A stretch of DNA of 5,468 nt from Burkholderiales bacterium (GTDB lineage Bacteria > Pseudomonadota > Gammaproteobacteria > Burkholderiales > Burkholderiaceae_F): contig JAJPXW010000121.1 in assembly GCA_021205255.1 (NCBI GenBank), positions 1 to 5,468 on the forward strand, given 5' to 3'. The notes beneath the pieces are model-generated. The model made no database searches. It saw only the letters and a list, made by a program, of their open reading frames with translations, and was not told where the DNA came from. Below are positions 1 through 5,468 of the stretch, piece after piece. Position 1 is the stretch's first letter. Each line of letters starts with the position of its first letter. Made by a program: the position numbers and the translations under genes.

Positions 1-4
1 GTTT

Positions 5-1540
5 CTATTCATTAAGAGGAATGCCTTTTGGCACCGTAATACCAAATCTTTTATATAGCGTACGCTGTACGCTACTAGGATCATCGGGAACGACTACCCC
101 ATTCACAACTCGAGCTTTTTGATTCCCCAATTCCACTAAAACTTTTTCGAGTGGCCATATGAGGTCGTCGCATTTTTTCTGCAACTGCCTTATGAAGATA
201 TTAGCAATAAAGAGCATAAGCAAATAGCCCTTAAGCGTAGCTTCTGAACGAACTACTAGCGGAGTAAAAGGGTCGAATTCAAATCTAACGCCTAGTACTT
301 TTTCCAGTTCTTGTCGCAAAAAATAGATAGACATTACTGTGTCTGTGGGTATGTCGACTGAGGAAAGAATAATGAAAGCGCCAGTGCTGCTTAATTTTCC
401 ACTAAGTGTGGTAGCAGACTTTTCTCTAGGACTACCCTCTCCTTCATATTCCAATATCAGTTTTTGCCGTTCGGCCGCCTGCCTTTCTTTATCTAAGCCA
501 AGATAGCAATACAGAGGAATACCAGAATAAGTAGCTTTAAATTGCTTTAGGTAAATTAGAGAACCTTCACGGAACTTCCCCTTCCTTACTCTCAGATTCT
601 CTTCGGTTTCAGTTTCCTCCAAGTGCTTTTCTAAAAATTCTCCGAAAAACCTTGTCGAATTCGGACATCTAGTGAAAAAAGGAATGTCGTGCTTATAGAT
701 ATGTGTAAGCTCCTCGAATGAAATCTGGCCTCCAGTCAGAAATAGCAAATCGGTCTTTATTCCAAACGAAGCAAAATTCTCGATACGATTAGTGAGATTT
801 GTGGGGTCAAGGGCATCGCCCTGAACAAACTTGAAATAAATAGGCTCATGCGTTTTTCCATTAAGCATGTAGAACAAACGTATTTGTCGATTAATTTTGC
901 CATTGGCAATCTTTATCGCATTTAAAGGCAAGTGCGGACTATAGGGGCTTGCTAAACAACCAATTGAAACCACGTCGTTCAAGACCTCTCTATTCCGTAT
1001 TAAACCGATATAGGCCTTCATAAAATTTGCGTGAACTTCATCCACGCCGACTGAATCAAGCAATTCTTCTACCTTTACTGGCCTTAAATCAGCATTGGGA
1101 TAAAGTATTCTTGCAAAACTTCCTCTTAGCCAGCTTTCGGCACAATTGTTGTTTAACTTGGTGAGGATATAAAACAAGACTAGAGCATGGATAGAGTCTC
1201 GGCTTTTCGTTGGAAACGATTCGAAAAGCTGATTTAACTCCAAGCTCTTAACTACCTCGTCAATAAGAAAAACATCTCCAAAATTAAGGATAGGCTTTTT
1301 ACTTTCCTCGTCTCTAACTCGTTTTGGAACATCTATTTCTTCAGGAACTGCAGAAAATTGATCCGTTTCAATCTCGTAGCGAAATATCCCTCTTTCCTTA
1401 TTTTTATAAATTCCTTTGTCTTTATCGAGTACACGGCCAAGATAGTGAACGACACGATTTCTGGGGACGCCGTTTATTCTCACAGACTGCATAACGCAGG
1501 CATACGAAATCCCATTCTGTTGCTTATATGCAATTTTCAT
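5..1540 (-). CDS. IS4/IS1634-like transposase, probably catalytically inactive
   Basis: A 511-residue protein with the layout of IS1634-type members of the IS4 DDE superfamily. Residues 1-60 form the usual N-terminal module (HYLGRVLDKDKGIY at 32-45). A helical region (about 85-185) follows, then the RNase H-like core (about 186-455). The IS4 signature Y-x2-R-x3-E is present as Y406, R409 and E413, but the lysine expected seven residues after the glutamate is F420. The first catalytic Asp, expected in the strand before ASPYSPHLPL (197-206), reads G194 or S192. The second, usually in a D-x-G motif, reads T269 in LLFLTGGQIS. If this by-eye alignment is right, the protein cannot cut DNA, yet the frame is complete, with no frameshift or internal stop. 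The ATG at 1540 is the only usable upstream start because an in-frame TAA lies 15 bases before it. There is no Shine-Dalgarno sequence. Family assignment is secure; loss of activity is inference. Confidence 0.85.
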   Translation of the reverse strand: MKIAYKQQNGISYACVMQSVRINGVPRNRVVHYLGRVLDKDKGIYKNKERGIFRYEIETDQFSAVPEEIDVPKRVRDEESKKPILNFGDVFLIDEVVKSLELNQLFESFPTKSRDSIHALVLFYILTKLNNNCAESWLRGSFARILYPNADLRPVKVEELLDSVGVDEVHANFMKAYIGLIRNREVLNDVVSIGCLASPYSPHLPLNAIKIANGKINRQIRLFYMLNGKTHEPIYFKFVQGDALDPTNLTNRIENFASFGIKTDLLFLTGGQISFEELTHIYKHDIPFFTRCPNSTRFFGEFLEKHLEETETEENLRVRKGKFREGSLIYLKQFKATYSGIPLYCYLGLDKERQAAERQKLILEYEGEGSPREKSATTLSGKLSSTGAFIILSSVDIPTDTVMSIYFLRQELEKVLGVRFEFDPFTPLVVRSEATLKGYLLMLFIANIFIRQLQKKCDDLIWPLEKVLVELGNQKARVVNGVVVPDDPSSVQRTLYKRFGITVPKGIPLNE

Positions 1541-1554
1541 AACGGTAGCAGGAG

Positions 1555-1583
1555 ATTATTGATTCCTACTACAATCTTACCAA
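1555..1583 (-). promoter_or_regulatory. Candidate promoter P1 of the transposase-like gene
   Basis: Read on the minus strand, TTGGTA (1583-1578) and AATAAT (1560-1555) are separated by 17 bases. They match the sigma-70 -35 box at 4 of 6 and the -10 box at 5 of 6 positions. The expected transcript start, near 1548, would leave a leader of only about eight bases before the ATG at 1540, consistent with the missing ribosome binding site. The spacer contains the TGTAGTAGGAA core of the direct repeat, a position where a bound protein would block polymerase. The call rests on consensus matching by eye. Confidence 0.45.
1556..1579. repeat. 24-bp direct repeat, copy 1 (gene-proximal)
   Basis: Matches 1713-1736 in the same orientation at 20 of 24 positions, with an identical 11-base core TTCCTACTACA (1563-1573; TGTAGTAGGAA on the minus strand). 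It sits 15 bases upstream of the transposase-like start and inside candidate promoter P1. It could be a binding site of the adjacent protein or a terminal-repeat-like sequence of the element. Confidence 0.6.
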
Positions 1584-1651
1584 AATATCTCCTTTCTAAA
1601 AATTTGTTTAGACTTTCATCCCAATCCTTTAAAAATCGGTATTCTCCACGC

Positions 1652-1671
1652 TTCGACTAAATTTTGTCGAA
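1652..1671. promoter_or_regulatory. 20-bp near-perfect palindrome, operator-like
   Basis: TTCGACTAAATTTTGTCGAA is self-complementary at 9 of 10 base pairs; only the seventh pair from the outside mismatches. It lies 112 bp before the transposase-like start, between the two copies of the direct repeat. Its length and AT-rich centre resemble a site for a dimeric regulator. A poor poly-U context and a weak stem argue against a terminator. The binding protein is unknown. Confidence 0.45.
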
Positions 1672-1709
1672 TACTTTTCTAGGATATACGAAGCCTCTCT
1701 CCTTCTGAA

Positions 1710-1737
1710 ATATTATTTGTTCCTACTACAGTGTTAA
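1710..1737 (-). promoter_or_regulatory. Candidate upstream promoter P2 of the transposase-like gene
   Basis: On the minus strand TTAACA (1737-1732, 5 of 6 to TTGACA) and TAATAT (1715-1710, 4 of 6 to TATAAT) are 16 bases apart. As at P1, the TGTAGTAGGAA core lies between the two hexamers. A transcript from here would have a leader of about 160 bases containing the palindrome at 1652-1671. Support is moderate to weak because AT-rich DNA often gives such matches. Confidence 0.35.
1713..1736. repeat. 24-bp direct repeat, copy 2 (distal)
   Basis: Second copy of the repeat at 1556-1579, offset by 157 bp, with its core at 1720-1730. It overlaps candidate promoter P2. If the repeat is the terminal inverted repeat of the element, this copy is the likelier right-hand end. 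The opposite end would lie to the left of this window, so this cannot be tested here. Confidence 0.55.
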
Positions 1738-1794
1738 GCGAGGGGACCTAACTTGGATGCTTAAAAATGTGATGACACTCTCATCTTGAAATAA

Positions 1795-2109
1795 AACAAG
1801 CTCGCTAACTTACCTTGGAAAGTTCTTCAAGAAATGAACAGACTTCTGAAGATGGACAACAAGACCACTGTTTGCTTGCTTAGTACCAACACAATTAGAC
1901 AGACAATGCTTGTTGCAATCTCTTTGAGGACAGGCATGTAAATTCCAGGCGTTGATCAATTGCCATTGATTAATAACCGCTTTCTGCTTCCTAAAAGTGA
2001 ACAAGTGCTTGTAATTACCGTTGGATATCTAAATGCAATTCCATTTTCTCTAAAATGCTCGATAACTAATACGAAATATCCCAAGAGATTTAAAGAGGCT
2101 TTCAAATGA
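1795..2109 (+). pseudogene. Possible decayed coding frame upstream of yebC
   Basis: One plus-strand frame runs from 1795 to a TGA at 2107-2109 with a single interruption, a TAA at 1939-1941. The first half encodes a segment beginning NKLANLPWKVLQEMNRLL, with an ATG at 1834 that would give a 35-residue peptide. The second half ends in KYPKRFKEAFK, and its stop overlaps the yebC start. Neither half has a good ribosome binding site and I recognise no family. The opposite strand is also fairly open here, so this may be chance in AT-rich DNA. Confidence 0.15.
2093..2098 (+). promoter_or_regulatory. Ribosome binding site of yebC
   Basis: AAGAGG lies seven bases before the ATG at 2106, a good Shine-Dalgarno match and spacing. 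It fixes the start at the ATG that encodes the conserved MSGHSKW beginning. Confidence 0.7.
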
Positions 2110-2828
2110 GTGGTCATTCCAAATGGGCCAATATTCAACATAGAAAGGGACGTCAGGACGCAAAGCGCTCCAACGTCTGGACTAAGCTTATCCGTGAAAT
2201 CATCGTAGCAGCACGCCTTGGCGGTGGAGACGCCAGTGCGAATCCTAGGTTGCGCCTTGCAATGCTTAAGGCACGAGCGGCCAATGTGCCTAAAGACACA
2301 GTGAACAATGCCATCCTTAAGGGAACCGGTCAGCTTGAAGTCGTCAATTACGCAGCCATTCGCTATGAAGGATATGGAATCGGTGGCGCTGCTTTAATGA
2401 TTGATTGCACCACTGACAATAGAACTCGTACTGTGGCAGATGTGCGCCATGTCCTAAGTAAACATGGAGGCAACCTCGGTACTGATGGAAGCGTCTCCTT
2501 CATGTTCAAACATCAAGGCTATTTCTTATTTGCTCCTGGACTTAGTGAAGACGAAGTAATGGAAGTAGGTCTTGAGGCTGGTGCCGACGACGTAATTAAG
2601 GATGAAGACGGATCAATTGAAGTTGTCTGCGATCCACAGAATTTCGAAGCATTAAATGAAGCTTTTACAGCTAAAGGCTGGACACCTGAAGTTGCCGAAG
2701 TAACTTGGAAGAGCGACAGTGAAACTGTTTTGTCAGGCGAAGAAGGCGAAAAGATGCAGAAGCTTCTTGACGCCCTCGATGATCTTGACGATGTATCCGA
2801 GGTCTATACCACTGCAGTAATCGAATAA
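2106..2828 (+). CDS. yebC: YebC/TACO1-family translation factor
   Basis: A 240-residue cytoplasmic protein of the usual family length. It begins with the diagnostic MSGHSKWANIQHRKG (1-15). The helical N-terminal domain continues with WTKLIREI (25-32), NPRLRLA (46-52) and VPKDTVNNAI (61-70). Domain 2 has YEGYGIGG (87-94), TDNRTRTVADVRHVLSKHGGN (103-123) and GSVSFMF (128-134). The C-terminal domain ends in DDLDDVSEVYTTA. Older databases call the family a transcriptional regulator. Work on TACO1 and bacterial YebC supports a ribosome-linked role in translating proline-rich stretches, and which role applies here cannot be told from sequence. The conserved GYGPGG motif has Ile for Pro at residue 92, a mild change. 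The gene leads the plus-strand cluster, 28 bp before purD with no terminator between. Confidence 0.95.
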   Translation: MSGHSKWANIQHRKGRQDAKRSNVWTKLIREIIVAARLGGGDASANPRLRLAMLKARAANVPKDTVNNAILKGTGQLEVVNYAAIRYEGYGIGGAALMIDCTTDNRTRTVADVRHVLSKHGGNLGTDGSVSFMFKHQGYFLFAPGLSEDEVMEVGLEAGADDVIKDEDGSIEVVCDPQNFEALNEAFTAKGWTPEVAEVTWKSDSETVLSGEEGEKMQKLLDALDDLDDVSEVYTTAVIE

Positions 2829-2856
2829 AGAATAAACAGATAGTCTGAACTTAAAC

Positions 2857-4140
2857 ATGAAAATTCTTGTCATTGGAAGTGGCGGCAGGGAGCATGCCCT
2901 TGCCTGGAAATTAGCGCAATCCCCTAAAGTTACTAAAGTCTATGTGGCACCGGGCAATGCAGGAACTGCCGACGAAGAAAAAATGGAAAACCTTCCATTG
3001 ACTGATATGGAAGAGCTTGCCGAGTTTGCTAAAAAGCATGATGTCGACTTTACTCTAGTAGGGCCAGAAGCCCCTCTTGCGGCTGGGGTCGTGAACCTCT
3101 TTAGAAGCAAGGGATTGCAAATCTTTGGCCCAACGAAAGAAGGTGCACAGCTGGAATCCTCAAAGGATTTCGCCAAGTCCTTCATGAAGCGCCATGGCAT
3201 TCCTACAGCGGAGTACCAGACATTTACCGATGTCGATGCGGCTCACCAATACATTAAGGAAAAAGGCGCACCTATCGTGATTAAAGCCGATGGCCTAGCT
3301 GCTGGGAAAGGTGTCGTAGTGGCTATGACCGAGCCGGAAGCTCATCAAGCTGTTGATTTCATGCTGGCTGAAAACAAATTTGGCAGCGCTGGCTCAAAAG
3401 TCGTAATTGAAGAATTCCTAGACGGCGAAGAAGCAAGTTTCATTGTGATGGCCGATGGGAAAAATGTCCTACCAATGGCAACCAGTCAAGACCATAAGAG
3501 ACTGCTTGATGAGGATAAAGGTCCAAATACCGGTGGAATGGGTGCATATTCTCCGGCTCCTGTCGTAACAAAAGAAATTTACGACAAGGTCATGAATGAG
3601 ATCATTCTTCCAACTGTTAAAGGAATGGAAGAAGAAGGAATCCCGTTTTCTGGATTTCTGTATGCCGGCCTCATGATTGGCAAAGATAAAGAAGGCAAAC
3701 CTACAGTTAAGACCCTGGAATTCAATTGCCGCTTCGGAGACCCGGAAACCCAACCAATTATGTCTCGGCTGAAAAGCGATTTTGCTGACTTAATTAATGC
3801 GGGTATTTCCGGCAACCTAGATAAGGTAACTGCAGAATGGGACGAGAGACCGGCATTAGGAGTGGTGCTTGCGGCTGAAGGGTATCCCACTAGCCCTCGC
3901 AAAGGCGATGAGATTTCTGGAATTCCAGAGAGCGATGATTCTTCAAAGACTTTCCATGCTGGCACTAAAAAAACGGCAGATGGTAAAACCGTTACCTCCG
4001 GTGGCAGAGTGCTTTGTGTAGTAGGGCTAGGGGAGACTCTGCAAGAAGCACGAGATAAAGCCTACGAACAGGCAAATAAAATTCACTTCAATGGCTGCCA
4101 GAAGAGAGAAGATATTGGCCATAGGGCCCTTGAAAAATGA
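2857..4140 (+). CDS. purD: Phosphoribosylamine--glycine ligase (GAR synthetase)
   Basis: A 427-residue enzyme of normal length that catalyses the second step of purine synthesis in the cytoplasm: 5-phosphoribosylamine, glycine and ATP give glycinamide ribonucleotide, ADP and phosphate. The N-terminal domain shows GSGGREHAL (7-15), PGNAGT (32-37) and VGPEAPL (68-74). The ATP-grasp part shows FGPTKEGAQLESSKDFAK (90-107), IKADGLAAGKGVVVA (142-156) and TGGMGAYSPAP (225-235). The GARS signature RFGDPETQP is at 292-300 within LEFNCRFGDPE, which carries metal-binding residues in the family. The C-terminal domain includes GRVLCVVGLG (383-392). All key motifs are intact. The ATG encodes the canonical MKILVIGSGG start, although no clear Shine-Dalgarno precedes it, so translation may depend on coupling to yebC 28 bp upstream. 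Its TGA overlaps the next gene's ATG. Confidence 0.98.
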   Translation: MKILVIGSGGREHALAWKLAQSPKVTKVYVAPGNAGTADEEKMENLPLTDMEELAEFAKKHDVDFTLVGPEAPLAAGVVNLFRSKGLQIFGPTKEGAQLESSKDFAKSFMKRHGIPTAEYQTFTDVDAAHQYIKEKGAPIVIKADGLAAGKGVVVAMTEPEAHQAVDFMLAENKFGSAGSKVVIEEFLDGEEASFIVMADGKNVLPMATSQDHKRLLDEDKGPNTGGMGAYSPAPVVTKEIYDKVMNEIILPTVKGMEEEGIPFSGFLYAGLMIGKDKEGKPTVKTLEFNCRFGDPETQPIMSRLKSDFADLINAGISGNLDKVTAEWDERPALGVVLAAEGYPTSPRKGDEISGIPESDDSSKTFHAGTKKTADGKTVTSGGRVLCVVGLGETLQEARDKAYEQANKIHFNGCQKREDIGHRALEK

Positions 4141-4829
4141 TTAAGAGCATTAGCTTGGCAGTTTTTCTTGCAATTTGCGGGATTGGCTGCCTAACTACTT
4201 CCTATGCGCAAACGGAAATGCGGACCGGCCGGCCGATGACGCCGGCAACCTTGCCATTGCCGTTTAGCTATCCCAGCGCTTTTTTAAGACCGACCATCGA
4301 TAGAACTGAGCATCCAGGCCAGAACGTCTCTCTTGGAGATTTCGACATCACTCTGGGTAAAACAAAGCTTTCCACAGTTGTCCAAACGGTAGGAGGGGAG
4401 CTTCAATTCACACCTGCTAGGGAAGGTTTCCTATGCTTTTCGGCTCCTATAGTGGAAAAGAACTCTAGAGGACAGATGAAGGATTTAAGTGAAACGACTG
4501 CTCGCCAAAATATTTGGCTAATGCTAGGCAGAAGAGGTGAAATTTCCGAAGCTAGGCTAGAAGCGGTGCCTAATGGAGAGGTGGCTTGTCCGGCGTTACC
4601 GCTTGAATATAGCAACGTCAAAGTAGCTTCCATCTACATAAACGAACCTGTTAGGGAACTCGAAAAAGACAGAAGTCTTAAACCTTCGGAAGTTCCAGAA
4701 GACTCCGATTGGATTTTCTGGTTTAGTCAAAAAGACGAACCCAAGAAAAAATCGCAGATTGGCCTTTTTGGAGCGGAAAAATCCAATGGCGCTATAAAGA
4801 AGATAATTTCAGTGGTCGAGACAATATAA
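4137..4829 (+). CDS. Secreted protein of unknown function
   Basis: A 230-residue protein that I do not recognise. The N-terminus is a classical signal peptide: Lys3, a hydrophobic stretch (5-19) and a probable cleavage after SYA (22-24), giving a mature chain from Q25. Cysteines at 14 and 18 lie in the signal region, but neither makes a good lipobox (LAIC, GIGC), so a lipoprotein is less likely. The mature part has a proline-rich start (32-52), then a mixed region with LGKTKLSTVVQTVGGELQF (73-91) and two cysteines, C100 and C151, that could form a disulfide in the periplasm. The C-terminal third is charged (EPKKK, 201-205). The start ATG shares four bases with the purD stop (ATGA), implying translational coupling. 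From memory, many Burkholderiales carry hemF here; this protein shows no resemblance to it. Confidence 0.8.
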   Translation: MIKSISLAVFLAICGIGCLTTSYAQTEMRTGRPMTPATLPLPFSYPSAFLRPTIDRTEHPGQNVSLGDFDITLGKTKLSTVVQTVGGELQFTPAREGFLCFSAPIVEKNSRGQMKDLSETTARQNIWLMLGRRGEISEARLEAVPNGEVACPALPLEYSNVKVASIYINEPVRELEKDRSLKPSEVPEDSDWIFWFSQKDEPKKKSQIGLFGAEKSNGAIKKIISVVETI

Positions 4830-4832
4830 GGA
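4828..4832 (+). promoter_or_regulatory. Ribosome binding site of nadD
   Basis: AAGGA, nine bases before the ATG at 4842. It overlaps the TAA stop of the preceding gene (4827-4829), so termination and re-initiation are likely linked. Confidence 0.65.
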
Positions 4833-4841
4833 TTTTAGCGA

Positions 4842-5468
4842 ATGAGGATCGGCATACTTGGGGGTACTTTTGACCCTGTACACACTAGTCACCTTTTGAT
4901 GGCCGAAGAAGCAAAAAAACAGCTTCAGTTAGACAAGCTTTTCCTAGTTCCGACACGTCCTTGGCAAAAGACGGCAAGAGCAAGCGATCAGCAACGTCTA
5001 GATATGCTTCGGCTGGCTGTTAAAGATACGAATTGTCCAGCTGAAATAGATACCCGCGAGTTAGACCAAGCAGGTCAGTCCTATACGATTAATACTCTGT
5101 ACGCCTATAGAAAAGAATACGGAGATGATGCTGAGCTCTATTTCATCATGGGAACTGACCAATGGAACAATCTAGGGACTTGGGTGCAGTGGGAGCTTTT
5201 CCCTGAGCTAGTCAATTTAGTGCTATTCAAGAGAGAAGGAGCATCATTCGAGGATCCCTATAAAGAAAGATGGCCGGTTATGAAGTTCAAAGACGCAAAA
5301 GATTTTGTTCCTCATGGAAGAATCTATTTATGCGATACAACGCCACCGGCAGTTTCCTCCTCCGAAATCCGAGACAAGCTTTATCAAGAACCGGAACGCT
5401 CAGAAGAAATTCCTGGATTAATCAAAGGCGTGCAGGAATATATTCTTGCGCATCGCATGTACCTTCCT
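4842..5468 (+). CDS. nadD: Nicotinate-nucleotide adenylyltransferase, 3' end cut by window
   Basis: 209 codons remain open to the last base, and the family is usually 190-220 residues, so only a few codons are probably missing. The enzyme adenylates nicotinate mononucleotide with ATP to deamido-NAD in the cytoplasm, the penultimate step of NAD synthesis. Motifs: GGTFDPVHTSH (7-17), the nucleotidyltransferase signature; VPTRPWQK (36-43); TRELDQAGQSYTINTL (71-86), substrate-binding in the family; IMGTDQWNNLGTW (102-114); and VSSSEIR (171-177), the conserved phosphate-binding motif of the superfamily. The end QEYILAHRMYL matches the typical C-terminal helix. The signature is usually HxGH but reads HTSH here, a Gly-to-Ser change at residue 16. 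The start is set by a good ribosome binding site and by the motif beginning right after it. The gene is 12 bp behind the secreted-protein gene. Confidence 0.96.
   Translation, partial: MRIGILGGTFDPVHTSHLLMAEEAKKQLQLDKLFLVPTRPWQKTARASDQQRLDMLRLAVKDTNCPAEIDTRELDQAGQSYTINTLYAYRKEYGDDAELYFIMGTDQWNNLGTWVQWELFPELVNLVLFKREGASFEDPYKERWPVMKFKDAKDFVPHGRIYLCDTTPPAVSSSEIRDKLYQEPERSEEIPGLIKGVQEYILAHRMYLP

Larger units (their letters stand above)
1541..2105. other. Gene-poor 565-bp interval between divergent genes
   Basis: This gap separates the leftward transposase-like gene from rightward yebC. Its left third holds the direct repeats, the palindrome and the promoter candidates described separately. The rest contains only small imperfect structures: a 6-bp inverted repeat TTAAGC/GCTTAA (1734-1739 and 1759-1764), a 5-bp hairpin GATGA/TCATC (1771-1785) and a 12-base dyad ACAAGTGCTTGT (2001-2012). 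I found no convincing sigma-70 promoter for yebC, although one is expected here. No tRNA, rRNA or strong terminator is visible. Confidence 0.6.

Noticed and set aside
1537..1656. 39-codon minus-strand open frame whose TGA overlaps the transposase-like ATG
   Set aside because: The translation looks protein-like (FLKDWDESLNKFLERRYFGK), but there is no ATG, GTG or TTG in it and a TAG directly precedes it. It also contains the best promoter candidate.
1358..1660. 100-codon plus-strand open frame opposite the start of the transposase-like gene
   Set aside because: It lies almost wholly antisense to the well-supported coding sequence or in its promoter region, has no recognisable domain, and its start falls inside codons of the other gene.
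1734..1785. Small inverted repeats (TTAAGC/GCTTAA and GATGA/TCATC) as possible terminators
   Set aside because: The stems are only 5-6 bp and AT-rich, one has a 19-base loop, and no T-run follows either.
1810..2004. 64-codon minus-strand frame with four closely spaced cysteines
   Set aside because: It needs a TTG start without a ribosome binding site. The Cys spacing matches no zinc motif I know, and the other strand is equally open here.
1956..2141. 61-codon minus-strand frame overlapping the start of yebC
   Set aside because: Its N-terminal part is the antisense of conserved yebC codons, and there is no family resemblance.
3469..3965. Minus-strand open frames of 94 and 128 codons inside purD
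   Set aside because: Both are antisense shadows of a fully conserved purD sequence and carry no independent evidence.
4221..4250. GC-rich patch with the palindrome GGCCGGCC inside the secreted-protein gene
   Set aside because: It is explained by Arg, Gly, Pro and Ala codons in the proline-rich start of the mature protein, with no sign of an inserted element.

Overview
The window reads as a bacterial chromosome segment of moderate to low GC. It has a transposase-like gene on the minus strand at the left and a compact run of plus-strand housekeeping genes at the right. The order yebC, purD, (one gene), nadD and the style of the proteins, for example PTRPWQK in NadD and the canonical MSGHSKWANIQHRKG start of YebC, suggest a betaproteobacterium of the order Burkholderiales. 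The base composition and the transposase type make a host-associated Sutterella/Parasutterella-like lineage my best guess. That guess is inference, not proof.

Left part (5-1540, minus): a full-length 511-residue protein of the IS4/IS1634-like DDE transposase superfamily. Both positions where the catalytic aspartates are expected appear to be replaced (G194, or S192 in another alignment, and T269), while the C-terminal Y-R-E signature with the acidic residue (E413) survives. The reading frame is otherwise uninterrupted. It may be an inactive copy kept as a DNA-binding protein, or a recently inactivated one.

Middle part (1541-2105): 565 bases with no convincing gene. It holds two copies of an imperfect 24-bp direct repeat (core TTCCTACTACA on the plus strand) 157 bp apart. 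Each copy overlaps a promoter-like hexamer pair that would drive the transposase-like gene. Between them lies a 20-bp near-perfect palindrome that looks like an operator. Closer to yebC there is a plus-strand frame broken by one stop codon, possibly a decayed gene, but weakly supported.

Right part (2106-5468, plus): yebC (TACO1-family translation factor), purD (glycinamide ribonucleotide synthetase of purine synthesis), an unrecognised secreted protein whose start overlaps the purD stop, and nadD (nicotinate-nucleotide adenylyltransferase), which is still open at the window edge. The spacing (28 bp, a 4-base overlap, 12 bp) and the absence of terminators suggest a single transcript. The set joins translation support with purine and NAD synthesis. 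The secreted protein is the outlier. From memory, many Burkholderiales carry hemF at that position.
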